The position numbers and the translations under genes were made by a program. Positions 25,751 through 32,231 of a stretch of 64,000 bases of DNA are shown here, one piece after another. Under the pieces are notes generated by a model. The model was not told the DNA's origin. It was given only the letters and a program-made list of their open reading frames with translations, and searched no databases. Origin of the DNA: JAZNQL01 sp045531205 (GTDB taxonomy: Bacteria; Bacillota; Clostridia; UMGS1883; UMGS1540). The first letter of the stretch is position 1. Every line of letters starts with the position of its first letter. The stretch spans positions 1 through 64,000 of the forward strand of contig JAZSDN010000042.1 in the NCBI GenBank assembly GCA_045531205.1. Reading direction: 5' to 3'.

Positions 25751-25908
25751 ATGAAAAATCCAAAATAGTAATAGGAGAAACCATAGTTGAGGAATTCAAA
25801 GTAGACGCTGTAGATATCTATGAGGCTCTGGAAATAGCAGAAGCAAAATACAAATACGACGAATTTATTTTATCATCTAGCGAGGTGCAATTTAACAAAT
25901 GTCTATAG
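25751..25908 (+). pseudogene. dpnD: Frameshifted DpnD/PcfM-like gene
   Basis: ATG at 25751 opens MKNPK and then meets TAG. One extra A in the AAAA run at 25762-25765 would join it to the long frame KIVIGETIVEEFKVDA...YEALEIAEAKYKYDEFIL ending at 25908, which resembles DpnD/PcfM small proteins. In the classical pneumococcal DpnI locus dpnD follows the endonuclease gene, so order and spacing fit. It is either a frameshift mutation, a sequencing error in the homopolymer, or slippage on the A run. Confidence 0.6.
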
Positions 25909-26226
25909 TTGAGCCAAAACAAAATGTTTGCAGGTCTTATCTTCTGTATAAAGTCTGTCACAAAAGAGAGGTGCGGCATTACCGGCAACAAAATACTTAT
26001 TACAATTCTTATATTTGTTAATCGGCATATCATTAATAACTGCGTACATCATTTCAAGATTTATTAAATCAATTAGTGAATCAATTAAATAAATATTTGA
26101 AACAACTAAATCTGCTTTTCTCTGAAACATTCTTCCGCTTACTTTTTTATTTGAAATATAATTTTTTTTGCTTAAATTTAGCTCACTAACTAAAATCGAT
26201 TTTAAACGCGAGTGTAACGGCTGCAT
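25903..26226 (-). pseudogene. DUF6076-like zinc-binding protein, truncated
   Basis: 107 residues; the C-terminal part KYKNCNKYFVAGNAAPLFCDRLYTEDKTC has the CxxC...C...C spacing of DUF6076-like proteins found on clostridial mobile elements. It breaks off soon after the last Cys with an unrelated tail (KHFVLAQL) that overlaps the end of the DpnD-like ORF. The N-terminal part is also short for the family. It is probably a gene fragment left by insertion of the DpnI cassette. Confidence 0.5.
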
Positions 26227-26251
26227 AAGCCCGTTGTAGAGAAAAACTAGT

Positions 26252-26277
26252 GCAGGTAGGGTAATTACCCCACCTGC
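26252..26277. terminator. Hairpin with flanking T runs
   Basis: GCAGGT-A-GGGTAATTACCC-C-ACCTGC is a near-perfect palindrome with one mismatch pair, followed by TATTTTTG on the plus strand. It could terminate plus-strand transcription from DpnI, or be an operator. Confidence 0.45.
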
Positions 26278-26404
26278 TATTTTTGTGAGCGAAATGTGCG
26301 ATATATAAAGCGGTTATAAGAAGCAAAATATCTACTATAAAAATTTTAATTATTGCGCGTTCGCTGCACTTTTGTTAAAAATTTGTGACGTGGGCAAAAA
26401 GGCC

Positions 26405-26435
26405 TTGACAGACCCCTAGGTTCACACGCTATAAT
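26405..26435 (+). promoter_or_regulatory. Promoter upstream of the xis/int leader
   Basis: TTGACA (26405-26410), 19 bases, TATAAT (26430-26435), reading toward xis and int, ~480 bases upstream of xis. The spacer is long, suggesting a weak or regulated promoter. Confidence 0.6.
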
Positions 26436-26439
26436 GATA

Positions 26440-26880
26440 GCCCAAGAAGAAAATCCTAGCTGAAATATATAAGTTGAACCTTGAAAATTGAATAACAACA
26501 TCAAAACACATAAGCAATAATGCGAGCAGTTTTGCAAAGGCGCGAAGACCTTCTCTACTCCGTAGAAGCGAGCGATAAACTTCATGCAATAAGGCGGATT
26601 TGCAAACCGCTATGCGAAGACCATTTTTGCTGATAATGATACTCCCGTCTTGAACTCGTCACTGAATTGGACGGCAGGCCATCAGAATGGGCTGAGGTGA
26701 AATTCCTGTGGGAAGGTGCTGCTTCCGTTTTGATGTAAAGCAAACTTAACTTGATAATACTTACACATTCACCGATTATCTTTAATGTACGGCGGTCAAA
26801 AATCTAAAAGAAAGGAGAAACTCAAACTTTCGGTGATTTGAGTATTAAATATATGACTTAGTAAATCGAAAGGAGAACTC
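26440..26880 (+). ncRNA. Long structured-looking leader of xis/int
   Basis: No gene is seen over ~440 bases. Structure signals are GCGG-A-TTTGCAAA-C-CGC (26594-26610), GCGAAGACC repeated near 26542 and 26616, and hairpin-type stretches GGCCATCAGAATGGGC and GGAAGGTGCTGCTTCC around 26676-26730. A GC-richer core sits in AT-rich flanks. It may be an RNA regulator of excision or a transcript leader. I cannot name an RNA family. Confidence 0.35.
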
Positions 26881-26882
26881 AC

Positions 26883-26918
26883 ATGAGATTTGCAAGAATC
26901 GGAAAGGTGGGTGCGTAA
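26883..26918 (+). CDS. Possible 11-residue leader peptide before xis
   Basis: AAAGGAG, 7 bases, then ATG and 11 codons (MRFARIGKVGA) with the stop TAA one base before the xis ATG. It carries a good ribosome binding site, and the xis ribosome binding site lies inside it, so translation of the peptide could be coupled to that of xis. Confidence 0.4.
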   Translation: MRFARIGKVGA

Positions 26919-26919
26919 T

Positions 26920-27114
26920 ATGAAAGAAATTCCTTTTTGGGAAAAGGCGAACTTAACCTTAGAGGAAGCTGCAGCGTATTTTAGTATCGGACAGCAGAAA
27001 TTACGTGACCTCACCGATAACGAGGATTGCGATTTTGTATTATGGATTGGATCCAAACGACTTATCAAGAAAAATAAATTCCTTAAATACATAGAGGAGC
27101 AATACTCGATATGA
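26920..27114 (+). CDS. xis: Excisionase, Tn916 Xis family
   Basis: A 64-residue protein starting at ATG 26920; an in-frame start at 26890 would run through the leader region and lacks a ribosome binding site. IPFWEKANLTLEEAAAYFSI, then GQQKLRDL and SKRLIKKNKFLKYIE, matches the Tn916-type Xis winged-helix fold. Xis bends DNA at the element ends and steers the integrase toward excision. It lies 125 bases upstream of int on the same strand, the usual order, and is among the few intact parts of the conjugative-element backbone. Confidence 0.9.
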   Translation: MKEIPFWEKANLTLEEAAAYFSIGQQKLRDLTDNEDCDFVLWIGSKRLIKKNKFLKYIEEQYSI

Positions 27115-27238
27115 AAAATTATATTAAATTTTACAATGGCTTGTACTGAAATTCCTGGACTACACAGCTAAAATATAGTATAATGAATATCGATAGTTAA
27201 GGTTCCTTCCGGTGCAAGCCATTAGGAAGGAGTTAATT

Positions 27239-28477
27239 ATGAATATAGAGAAAGGTAAAAAGAATAAACGGTTTGACAGTAACCGAAGGGTGCTTCGCAA
27301 GGGCGAATCGCAGAGAAAGAACGGAACCTACGATTACAGATGGGTTGGCCCTGATGGAGTAAGGCACGCTGTATATGCGCCCACTCTGGAAGAATTAAGA
27401 GAATTTGAAAAAGAAATTGTGATTGACGAATACGATGGAATTAAAACCGAAACAAAGAAGCTGACAGTTAACAATGTGTTTGATACCTGGTGCGACTTAA
27501 AACGAGGTCTGAAAGATAACACATTTAAAAACTATCTTTATATGTATAATAACTATGTCAGAGACAGTTTTGGCAAGAATAGGATTGCGGATGTAAAGAA
27601 ATCGGATGTGAAAAGGTTTTATAACACCCTCGCAGACGAAAGAATGTTATCTATATCCACCATCGATACAATTCACAATGTATTGCATCAGGTATTCGAT
27701 TTAGCAGTGGATGATAACTGCATCCGTTCAAATCCTACTGACAAGATGCTCAAAGAACTGAAACAAGCTCACGATTTCGAAATCAAAGAGCGAAAAGCAT
27801 TAACGGCAGATGAGCAAAGATTATTTCTGGACTTTTTGAAAAGAAAGCCTCAGTATAATCATTGGTATCCTCTATTCGCTGTAATGTTCGGTAGTGGCAT
27901 GCGTATTGGTGAAGTGTCAGGACTTAGATGGTGCGATATTGACCTGGAAGAAGGAGTTATTGATATCAATCACACTCTCGTCTACTACAGCACAGGCAAA
28001 GGCAAGAAATGTAAATTTGCAATCAACACACCAAAGACGAAAAAGGGATACCGCAAAATTCCAATGATGGACTTTGTAAAGGAAGCATTCCTCCTTGAAA
28101 AAGCAAATCAGGACGAAACAGGTGTTAATTGTCAGGTAACCATTGATTGCTACACAGATTTCATATTTGTCAACCGATTTGGCAGTGTGCAGCATTACGG
28201 GACTGTCAATAAAGCAATCCGTAGGATTGTCCGTGACTACAATGACGAAGCATTGTTAAAAGAAGAAAATCCTGTCTTAATCCCCAACTTTAGTTGCCAC
28301 AACCTTCGGCACACATTTGCCACAAGACTGTGTGAGGCAGATATAAATCTTTCGGTAATACAAAACGTCATGGGCCACAAAGAAATCAAGACAACATTAG
28401 AGATTTATACCCATGTAACCGAAGCAAAAAAGCGTGAGGAGGTCAATGCATTAGAAACCATGTTTTCATGGACATAA
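27239..28477 (+). CDS. int: Tyrosine integrase, Tn916 Int family
   Basis: A 412-residue recombinase starting at ATG 27239 (AAGGAG, short spacer); a GTG at 27212 is less likely. The N-terminal arm-binding region spans about 1-70, the core-binding SAM-like domain about 75-180 and the catalytic domain about 190-400. Catalytic residues: Arg222 (SGMRIGEVSGLRW), a Lys in TPKTKKGYRKIP, His354 and Arg357 (SCHNLRHTFATRL), His380 (VMGHKE) and nucleophile Tyr390 (LEIYTHV). All are present, so the protein should be active. It probably catalyses integration into the 3' end of lysS. Arm-type repeats start 11 bases after its stop. Confidence 0.95.
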   Translation: MNIEKGKKNKRFDSNRRVLRKGESQRKNGTYDYRWVGPDGVRHAVYAPTLEELREFEKEIVIDEYDGIKTETKKLTVNNVFDTWCDLKRGLKDNTFKNYLYMYNNYVRDSFGKNRIADVKKSDVKRFYNTLADERMLSISTIDTIHNVLHQVFDLAVDDNCIRSNPTDKMLKELKQAHDFEIKERKALTADEQRLFLDFLKRKPQYNHWYPLFAVMFGSGMRIGEVSGLRWCDIDLEEGVIDINHTLVYYSTGKGKKCKFAINTPKTKKGYRKIPMMDFVKEAFLLEKANQDETGVNCQVTIDCYTDFIFVNRFGSVQHYGTVNKAIRRIVRDYNDEALLKEENPVLIPNFSCHNLRHTFATRLCEADINLSVIQNVMGHKEIKTTLEIYTHVTEAKKREEVNALETMFSWT

Positions 28478-28487
28478 AATGTAACCT

Positions 28488-28515
28488 TACGCCATTTACG
28501 CCATAACTTACGCCA
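28488..28515 (+). repeat. Three TACGCCA arm-type repeats, right end
   Basis: TACGCCA at 28488, 28497 and 28509, directly after int, same orientation and nearly the same spacing as the set at 5050-5077. Proposed Int arm-binding sites. Confidence 0.65.
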
Positions 28516-28577
28516 AGTGGAACACATTTTATGGAGAGTTATGAAGACTTGCGTAACGAGCAGAAAGAAAAGAGTGC

Positions 28578-28606
28578 TTGACAAAAGGGTTATGAAGACT
28601 TATAAT
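28578..28606 (+). promoter_or_regulatory. Consensus promoter pointing out of the element's right end
   Basis: TTGACA (28578-28583), exactly 17 bases, TATAAT (28601-28606): a full consensus sigma-A promoter 26 bases before attR. In the integrated state it reads into the terminator at 28735; in a circular form it would read across attP into the left-end genes (HEPN operon). Confidence 0.75.
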
Positions 28607-28631
28607 GAGTTATGTGGTTACAAGAATTGAA

Positions 28632-28661
28632 ATCCCGACCATGAAAACACTTGATAAATAA
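28632..28661 (+). other. attR: repeated lysS 3' end
   Basis: ATCCCGACCATGAAAACA, then CTT and GATAAATAA, encodes PTMKTLDK-stop, matching the lysS C-terminus (PTMKPLDNK-stop) at 4964-4997. It defines the right boundary of the integrase-bearing element. Confidence 0.7.
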
Positions 28662-28734
28662 TAGCATTTGGTGTTTTACTACACCAAAACTTGCACCAAT
28701 ATGTGCAAAATTGAAGAAAACACCTATCGTTTAA

Positions 28735-28765
28735 AGACTACGGAATTGAATTCCGTAGTCTTTTT
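28735..28765 (+). terminator. Strong hairpin terminator after attR
   Basis: AGACTACGGAAT and ATTCCGTAGTCT form a perfect 12-bp stem with loop TGA, followed by five T. It blocks transcription from the outward promoter and may be a displaced lysS terminator. Confidence 0.85.
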
Positions 28766-28804
28766 GTGTAACAATTAATGCAATAAATAAAATATCATTT
28801 CGCA

Positions 28805-28833
28805 TTGAAAATATGAGTGAGATATGATATAAT
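28805..28833 (+). promoter_or_regulatory. Promoter of the secreted nuclease gene
   Basis: TTGAAA (28805-28810), 17 bases, TATAAT (28828-28833), 34 bases before the ATG. Confidence 0.7.
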
Positions 28834-28866
28834 TGTCTATAACAAATTTCAAATGGAGGAAAAATT

Positions 28867-30153
28867 ATGAAAAAGTACAGCAAGGCAATTTTAACAATTA
28901 TTTTCATATTTATATGTAGCACATGTGTTTGCTTTTCTGTATCGGCTGCGGATGATACCGATGTCGTTGTAAGTTTACAAATTAATGATCCAATAATGGA
29001 AGTGAATGGTGTAGAAACAGAAATAGATGTAGGGCGTGGTACTAAACCAATAATAACTGACGGAAGAACACTTGTCCCGATAAGAGCAATTATCGAAGCG
29101 TTTGATGGTGTTGTTGGTTGGGATGGTGCTACACAAACAGTTACGCTGACTATGGCGGATGATGTTATAACGCTTGTGATTAACAATAAGACGGCATATC
29201 TGAACAACACCGCACATACGCTTGATGTTGCTCCTACTGTTATAAATGGCCGCACAATGTTGCCTATTCGCTTTATAGCGGAAGGCTTTAATCTCGGAGT
29301 GGCATGGGAAGGCGATACTCAAACTGTTACTATAATTCGCAACTCTTTTGACGCTCAAGAATACAATTACTTAATGAATGTTGTTCCTGCTTATTCTGGC
29401 TTACCGTATGTTGAAATTAACAACGGAACGCCGCTTTTTAAGGAATATGAAATTATTAGTGGCTCATTTGAATATTACAGTACCCTTGACGAACTCGGTC
29501 GCTGTGATGTATGTATGGCTTCCGTTGGCAAGGATATAATGCCGACAGAAGAAAGAGAGAGTATAAGTTCTATAACGCCAACTGGTTGGATAAATGCGAG
29601 TTATAATACAATCGCGGGTAAATACCTGTATAATAGATGCCATTTGATTGGTTATCAGTTAACAGGTGAAAATGATAATGAAAAAAATCTCATTACCGGA
29701 ACAAGATATTTGAATATAGACGGGATGCTCCCGTTTGAAAATTTGATTGATGATTATATAGAAAATACAGGTAACAATGTAATGTACAGAGTAACACCTG
29801 TGTTTAAGGAAAACAATCTTGTTGCTGATGGTGTTTTGCTTGAAGCCTACTCTGTTGAAGATAATGGACAAGGGATTTCGTTCTGTGTGTACTGCTATAA
29901 TGTTCAACCTACTATAATAATAGACTACACAACAGGAGCAAGTAGAATGGAAAATGATATACCAAATACTGAAACACCACCATTTGAATCTGATGCTTCA
30001 AATGATGGAAACACAAGTCAAGGAGTATATCGCACACCCTCCGGTAAAAAATATCATTTAGATGCTGAATGTGGCGGAAAAAACAGCTATTATGTGACAA
30101 TAAAAGATGCGTTGGATGCAGCTCTTACACCGTGCTCTAAATGTGCAAAATAA
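28867..30153 (+). CDS. Secreted DNA/RNA non-specific endonuclease with CuAO-type repeats
   Basis: A 428-residue protein. A signal peptide (about 1-28, ending FSVSAA) is followed by two copper-amine-oxidase N-domain-like repeats (about 40-155, RTLVPIRAIIEAF and RTMLPIRFIAEGF), a common wall-associated module in Clostridia. The nuclease domain (about 165-355) is EndA/NUC-like: NRCHLIGYQL carries the general-base His and NEKNLITGTRYLN the metal-binding Asn. The C-terminus (YHLDAECGG...PCSKC) is a small Cys-rich Ada-type metal-binding motif. It probably degrades extracellular DNA. It lies between two lysS-tail-like repeats, so it may be cargo of a second, smaller element. Confidence 0.85.
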   Translation: MKKYSKAILTIIFIFICSTCVCFSVSAADDTDVVVSLQINDPIMEVNGVETEIDVGRGTKPIITDGRTLVPIRAIIEAFDGVVGWDGATQTVTLTMADDVITLVINNKTAYLNNTAHTLDVAPTVINGRTMLPIRFIAEGFNLGVAWEGDTQTVTIIRNSFDAQEYNYLMNVVPAYSGLPYVEINNGTPLFKEYEIISGSFEYYSTLDELGRCDVCMASVGKDIMPTEERESISSITPTGWINASYNTIAGKYLYNRCHLIGYQLTGENDNEKNLITGTRYLNIDGMLPFENLIDDYIENTGNNVMYRVTPVFKENNLVADGVLLEAYSVEDNGQGISFCVYCYNVQPTIIIDYTTGASRMENDIPNTETPPFESDASNDGNTSQGVYRTPSGKKYHLDAECGGKNSYYVTIKDALDAALTPCSKCAK

Positions 30154-30160
30154 AGAAAAT

Positions 30161-30181
30161 GCGAAAACATTAGATAAATAA
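30161..30181 (+). other. Third lysS-tail-like att repeat
   Basis: GCGAAAACATTAGATAAATAA encodes AKTLDK-stop, matching the KTLDK-stop of attR at 28644-28661 with one synonymous codon change. It lies just after the nuclease gene. This may be the original chromosomal lysS end, which would make 28662-30160 a second tandem insertion. Confidence 0.45.
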
Positions 30182-30194
30182 TTTAATTTTGTAG

Positions 30195-30216
30195 GGGAGG
30201 GTTTCCATGCCCTCCC
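30195..30216. repeat. Short extragenic hairpin
   Basis: GGGAGGG (30195-30201) pairs with CCCTCCC (30210-30216) across an 8-base loop. It resembles the small palindromic extragenic repeats seen in Clostridia; there is no T tract. Confidence 0.45.
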
Positions 30217-30230
30217 GAAAAAAGAACATA

Positions 30231-30270
30231 AAAACTGCAATGTCAATATCCTGACATTGCAGTTTTGTTT
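30231..30270. terminator. Bidirectional terminator between nuclease and XRE genes
   Basis: AAAACTGCAATGTCA (30231) pairs perfectly with TGACATTGCAGTTTT (30252-30266), 15 bp with a 6-base loop, with A and T runs on either side. It serves the plus-strand nuclease gene and the minus-strand XRE gene. Confidence 0.85.
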
Positions 30271-30280
30271 TGTATTAAAT

Positions 30281-30508
30281 TCAGTCTTTAAATTCAAATA
30301 ATTTTTTTAAGGGTATATTTAATGCTTCGGCAATATCAATTAGAGTGTCTAGTGTACATGAGCATGCCGCAGTTTCAATTCTTTGCATGTGATTTTTGCT
30401 GATACCGGTTTTTTCTGCCAGTTGCATTTGTGTCATACCCTGCTCTTTTCTATAATGAAGAATGTTTAAACCGATGCCAAGCCAAACATCGTAATTCTTA
30501 TTTTTCAT
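30281..30508 (-). CDS. XRE-family transcriptional regulator
   Basis: 75 residues from ATG 30508 (GAGGTGAGT upstream); a start at 30565 would overlap the promoter zone. A single Cro/C1-type HTH (LNILHYRKEQGMTQMQLAEK, TGISKNHMQRIE) occupies almost the whole protein, followed by DTLIDIAEALNIPLKKLFEF. It is divergent from the SLOG gene at 30678, with a perfect palindrome between them, so it most likely represses its own and the SLOG promoter. Confidence 0.85.
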   Translation of the reverse strand: MKNKNYDVWLGIGLNILHYRKEQGMTQMQLAEKTGISKNHMQRIETAACSCTLDTLIDIAEALNIPLKKLFEFKD

Positions 30509-30564
30509 ATACTCACCTCTACCATATATATTATATTCAATATGGCAAACTTTATCGACCAACA

Positions 30565-30620
30565 ATTTTGTTGTTAAAACAACAAAATAGATTGACTAAT
30601 GAGCAATATAATGGTATAAT
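30565..30620 (+). promoter_or_regulatory. SLOG promoter with palindromic operator
   Basis: ATTTTGTTGTT-AA-AACAACAAAAT (30565-30588) is a perfect inverted repeat. Directly after it come TTGACT (30592-30597), 17 bases and TATAAT (30615-30620). The placement suits repression or activation by the divergent XRE protein. Confidence 0.65.
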
Positions 30621-30677
30621 ACAATGGTATTGATTGCAATTAAACCTAAATTGATTGATGCTGAAAGTGAGAAATAA

Positions 30678-31193
30678 ATGGAAGAGTTAATAAACAGAAG
30701 CTGTTGTTTTATTGGACACCGTAAAATTGACAAAAGCGTAGAATTCAACAAGAACTTATACAACGAAATTGAAAAATTAGTAAATAGTGGCGTTGACATC
30801 TTTTTCTTTGGTAGCAAGAGCCAATTTGATAGTTTGTGTTATAGCATTGTTTCGGGATTAAGAGAAAAGTACCCTCATATCAAACGAATATATATTAGAG
30901 CAGAATACCCTGATATTAATGAAGATTATACTGATTATTTGCTGGAAAGTTATGAAGAAACCCAGTATCCTGATAAGCTCCGTAATTCCGGACGTGCTGT
31001 GTATGTAGAACGCAACCAGCAGATGGTAGACCGATGCTCGGTATGTGTTTTCTATTATAAGGAAAATTATTTACCTCCACCACGAAAAAATTCAAAAAGA
31101 GAATTAACTAATTATCAGCCTAAAAGCGGCACAAAAACTGCTTACGAATATGCTGTAAAAAAGAAGAAAAGAATTATAAATGTAGCACCTTAA
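30678..31193 (+). CDS. SLOG-family (DUF1273-like) protein
   Basis: A 171-residue protein. CCFIGHRKID near the N-terminus, followed by NSGVDIFFFGSKSQFDSLCY, is the Rossmann-like start of SLOG proteins, which bind nucleotide-type ligands. The C-terminal part SGTKTAYEYAVKKKKRIINV keeps the usual G-T-x-x-A-x-x-YA element. A distant relative lies at 58668. SLOG proteins act as ligand sensors or nucleotide-processing enzymes, often in conflict systems; the ligand here is unknown. It is under its own promoter with a likely XRE operator. Confidence 0.7.
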   Translation: MEELINRSCCFIGHRKIDKSVEFNKNLYNEIEKLVNSGVDIFFFGSKSQFDSLCYSIVSGLREKYPHIKRIYIRAEYPDINEDYTDYLLESYEETQYPDKLRNSGRAVYVERNQQMVDRCSVCVFYYKENYLPPPRKNSKRELTNYQPKSGTKTAYEYAVKKKKRIINVAP

Positions 31194-31211
31194 ATTTAAA
31201 TAAGAGAAAAC

Positions 31212-31242
31212 AAAAAAGCAATGTTAAAACATTGCTTTTTTG
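31212..31242. terminator. Bidirectional terminator
   Basis: AAAAAAGCAATGTT (31212) and AACATTGCTTTTTT (31228-31241) form a perfect stem between the converging SLOG and deacetylase genes. Confidence 0.85.
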
Positions 31243-31253
31243 TATATAAAATT

Positions 31254-32108
31254 CTACTGAATCTTCAAAGTTTCACCCGGATTTATTGAATATAACTTTC
31301 CGTCGATATCGAACCAAATTTTAAAGAGGGTGGGGTTATAGCAAAGGGTGGAATCTGCACTGAAAACAAGCGAGTTATATGCAGTTACATAATCATATAT
31401 TTCAATGTTTGTAGCATACCAAATCTCATCGTTGTTTGCAATTTTTTTGCAGATATCTTCAAGTAAATCCCAGTTATTATTCATTCTGAACTCGTATGTG
31501 TGACCCCACAGATAAAAAAGTCTTGGATGGCGGCGTGCCCCGTATACCTTTTCGGAATTATCAATGCTTATAAATTCGTCAAGATACTCCATAAGCTTTG
31601 GATTCTGGTGATGGGCCGTAGGCATCCATGCGTGCCAGTCTGTAGGAAGACGGAATAAATTGTTATCTCCGCCTAAAGTTCTTGAATAAACGATATCAAG
31701 GTCAGTTAAATAACGCTTTATATTTTCGTAATTTGCACCGTTTGCAAAAAGAGTAATACCTGTGTCGGGGTATGCCATACCTCGTATAATACGACCTGTT
31801 TTAGCTTCAAGCTCAAGGCGGCAATTTAAAACATCACGGATTCCGTCAATGGGACGCTGTGTGCCCTCGGCTCTGTGAAAAGCACCGTGAACAGCAACCT
31901 CGTGTCCTCTGGAATAGTAGATTTCTTCCATTTTTTCGGCAGTAAAATTATCTTTTTTATACGTGTCACCCACCATATTGAATGTGCATTTTAAACCATA
32001 AGGCGAAATAATATCCGAAAATTGTATATCTTCATACGCACCGTCATCGTAACTCATTGTAAAAGCCTTGGATTTTCCTTCGGGAAATCTTAAAAATTTG
32101 TATCTCAT
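31254..32108 (-). CDS. Polysaccharide deacetylase (NodB-like) family protein
   Basis: A 284-residue protein. The NodB-type motifs are SYDDG near residue 20 (catalytic Asp pair), HEVAVHGAFH near 70 (metal-binding HxxxH) and RGMAYPDTG near 110. No signal peptide is present, so it may act on intracellular sugar or amide substrates. It stands alone between the accessory strip and a divergent permease gene. Deacetylase activity is inferred from the motifs; the substrate is unknown. Confidence 0.8.
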   Translation of the reverse strand: MRYKFLRFPEGKSKAFTMSYDDGAYEDIQFSDIISPYGLKCTFNMVGDTYKKDNFTAEKMEEIYYSRGHEVAVHGAFHRAEGTQRPIDGIRDVLNCRLELEAKTGRIIRGMAYPDTGITLFANGANYENIKRYLTDLDIVYSRTLGGDNNLFRLPTDWHAWMPTAHHQNPKLMEYLDEFISIDNSEKVYGARRHPRLFYLWGHTYEFRMNNNWDLLEDICKKIANNDEIWYATNIEIYDYVTAYNSLVFSADSTLCYNPTLFKIWFDIDGKLYSINPGETLKIQ

Positions 32109-32231
32109 AAAACCCCTCCTTAATATGAGTTCAGTATAGCAAACAAAAAAATCAAAGTCAATATAAATTACAGTTGTTTTTTTGCTTTTTTTGTGTTAGA
32201 ATACAAAAGGCTAAAAAGGAGAAATTTGCAA

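Noticed and set aside
26346..26585. Minus-strand ORF of 79 codons in the xis/int leader
   Set aside because: No ribosome binding site, Cys/Phe-rich random-looking product, and it is opposite to a promoter and structured leader.
28731..29255. Minus-strand ORF of 174 codons
   Set aside because: Lies opposite the signal peptide and CuAO repeats of the nuclease gene and runs through a terminator; shadow frame.
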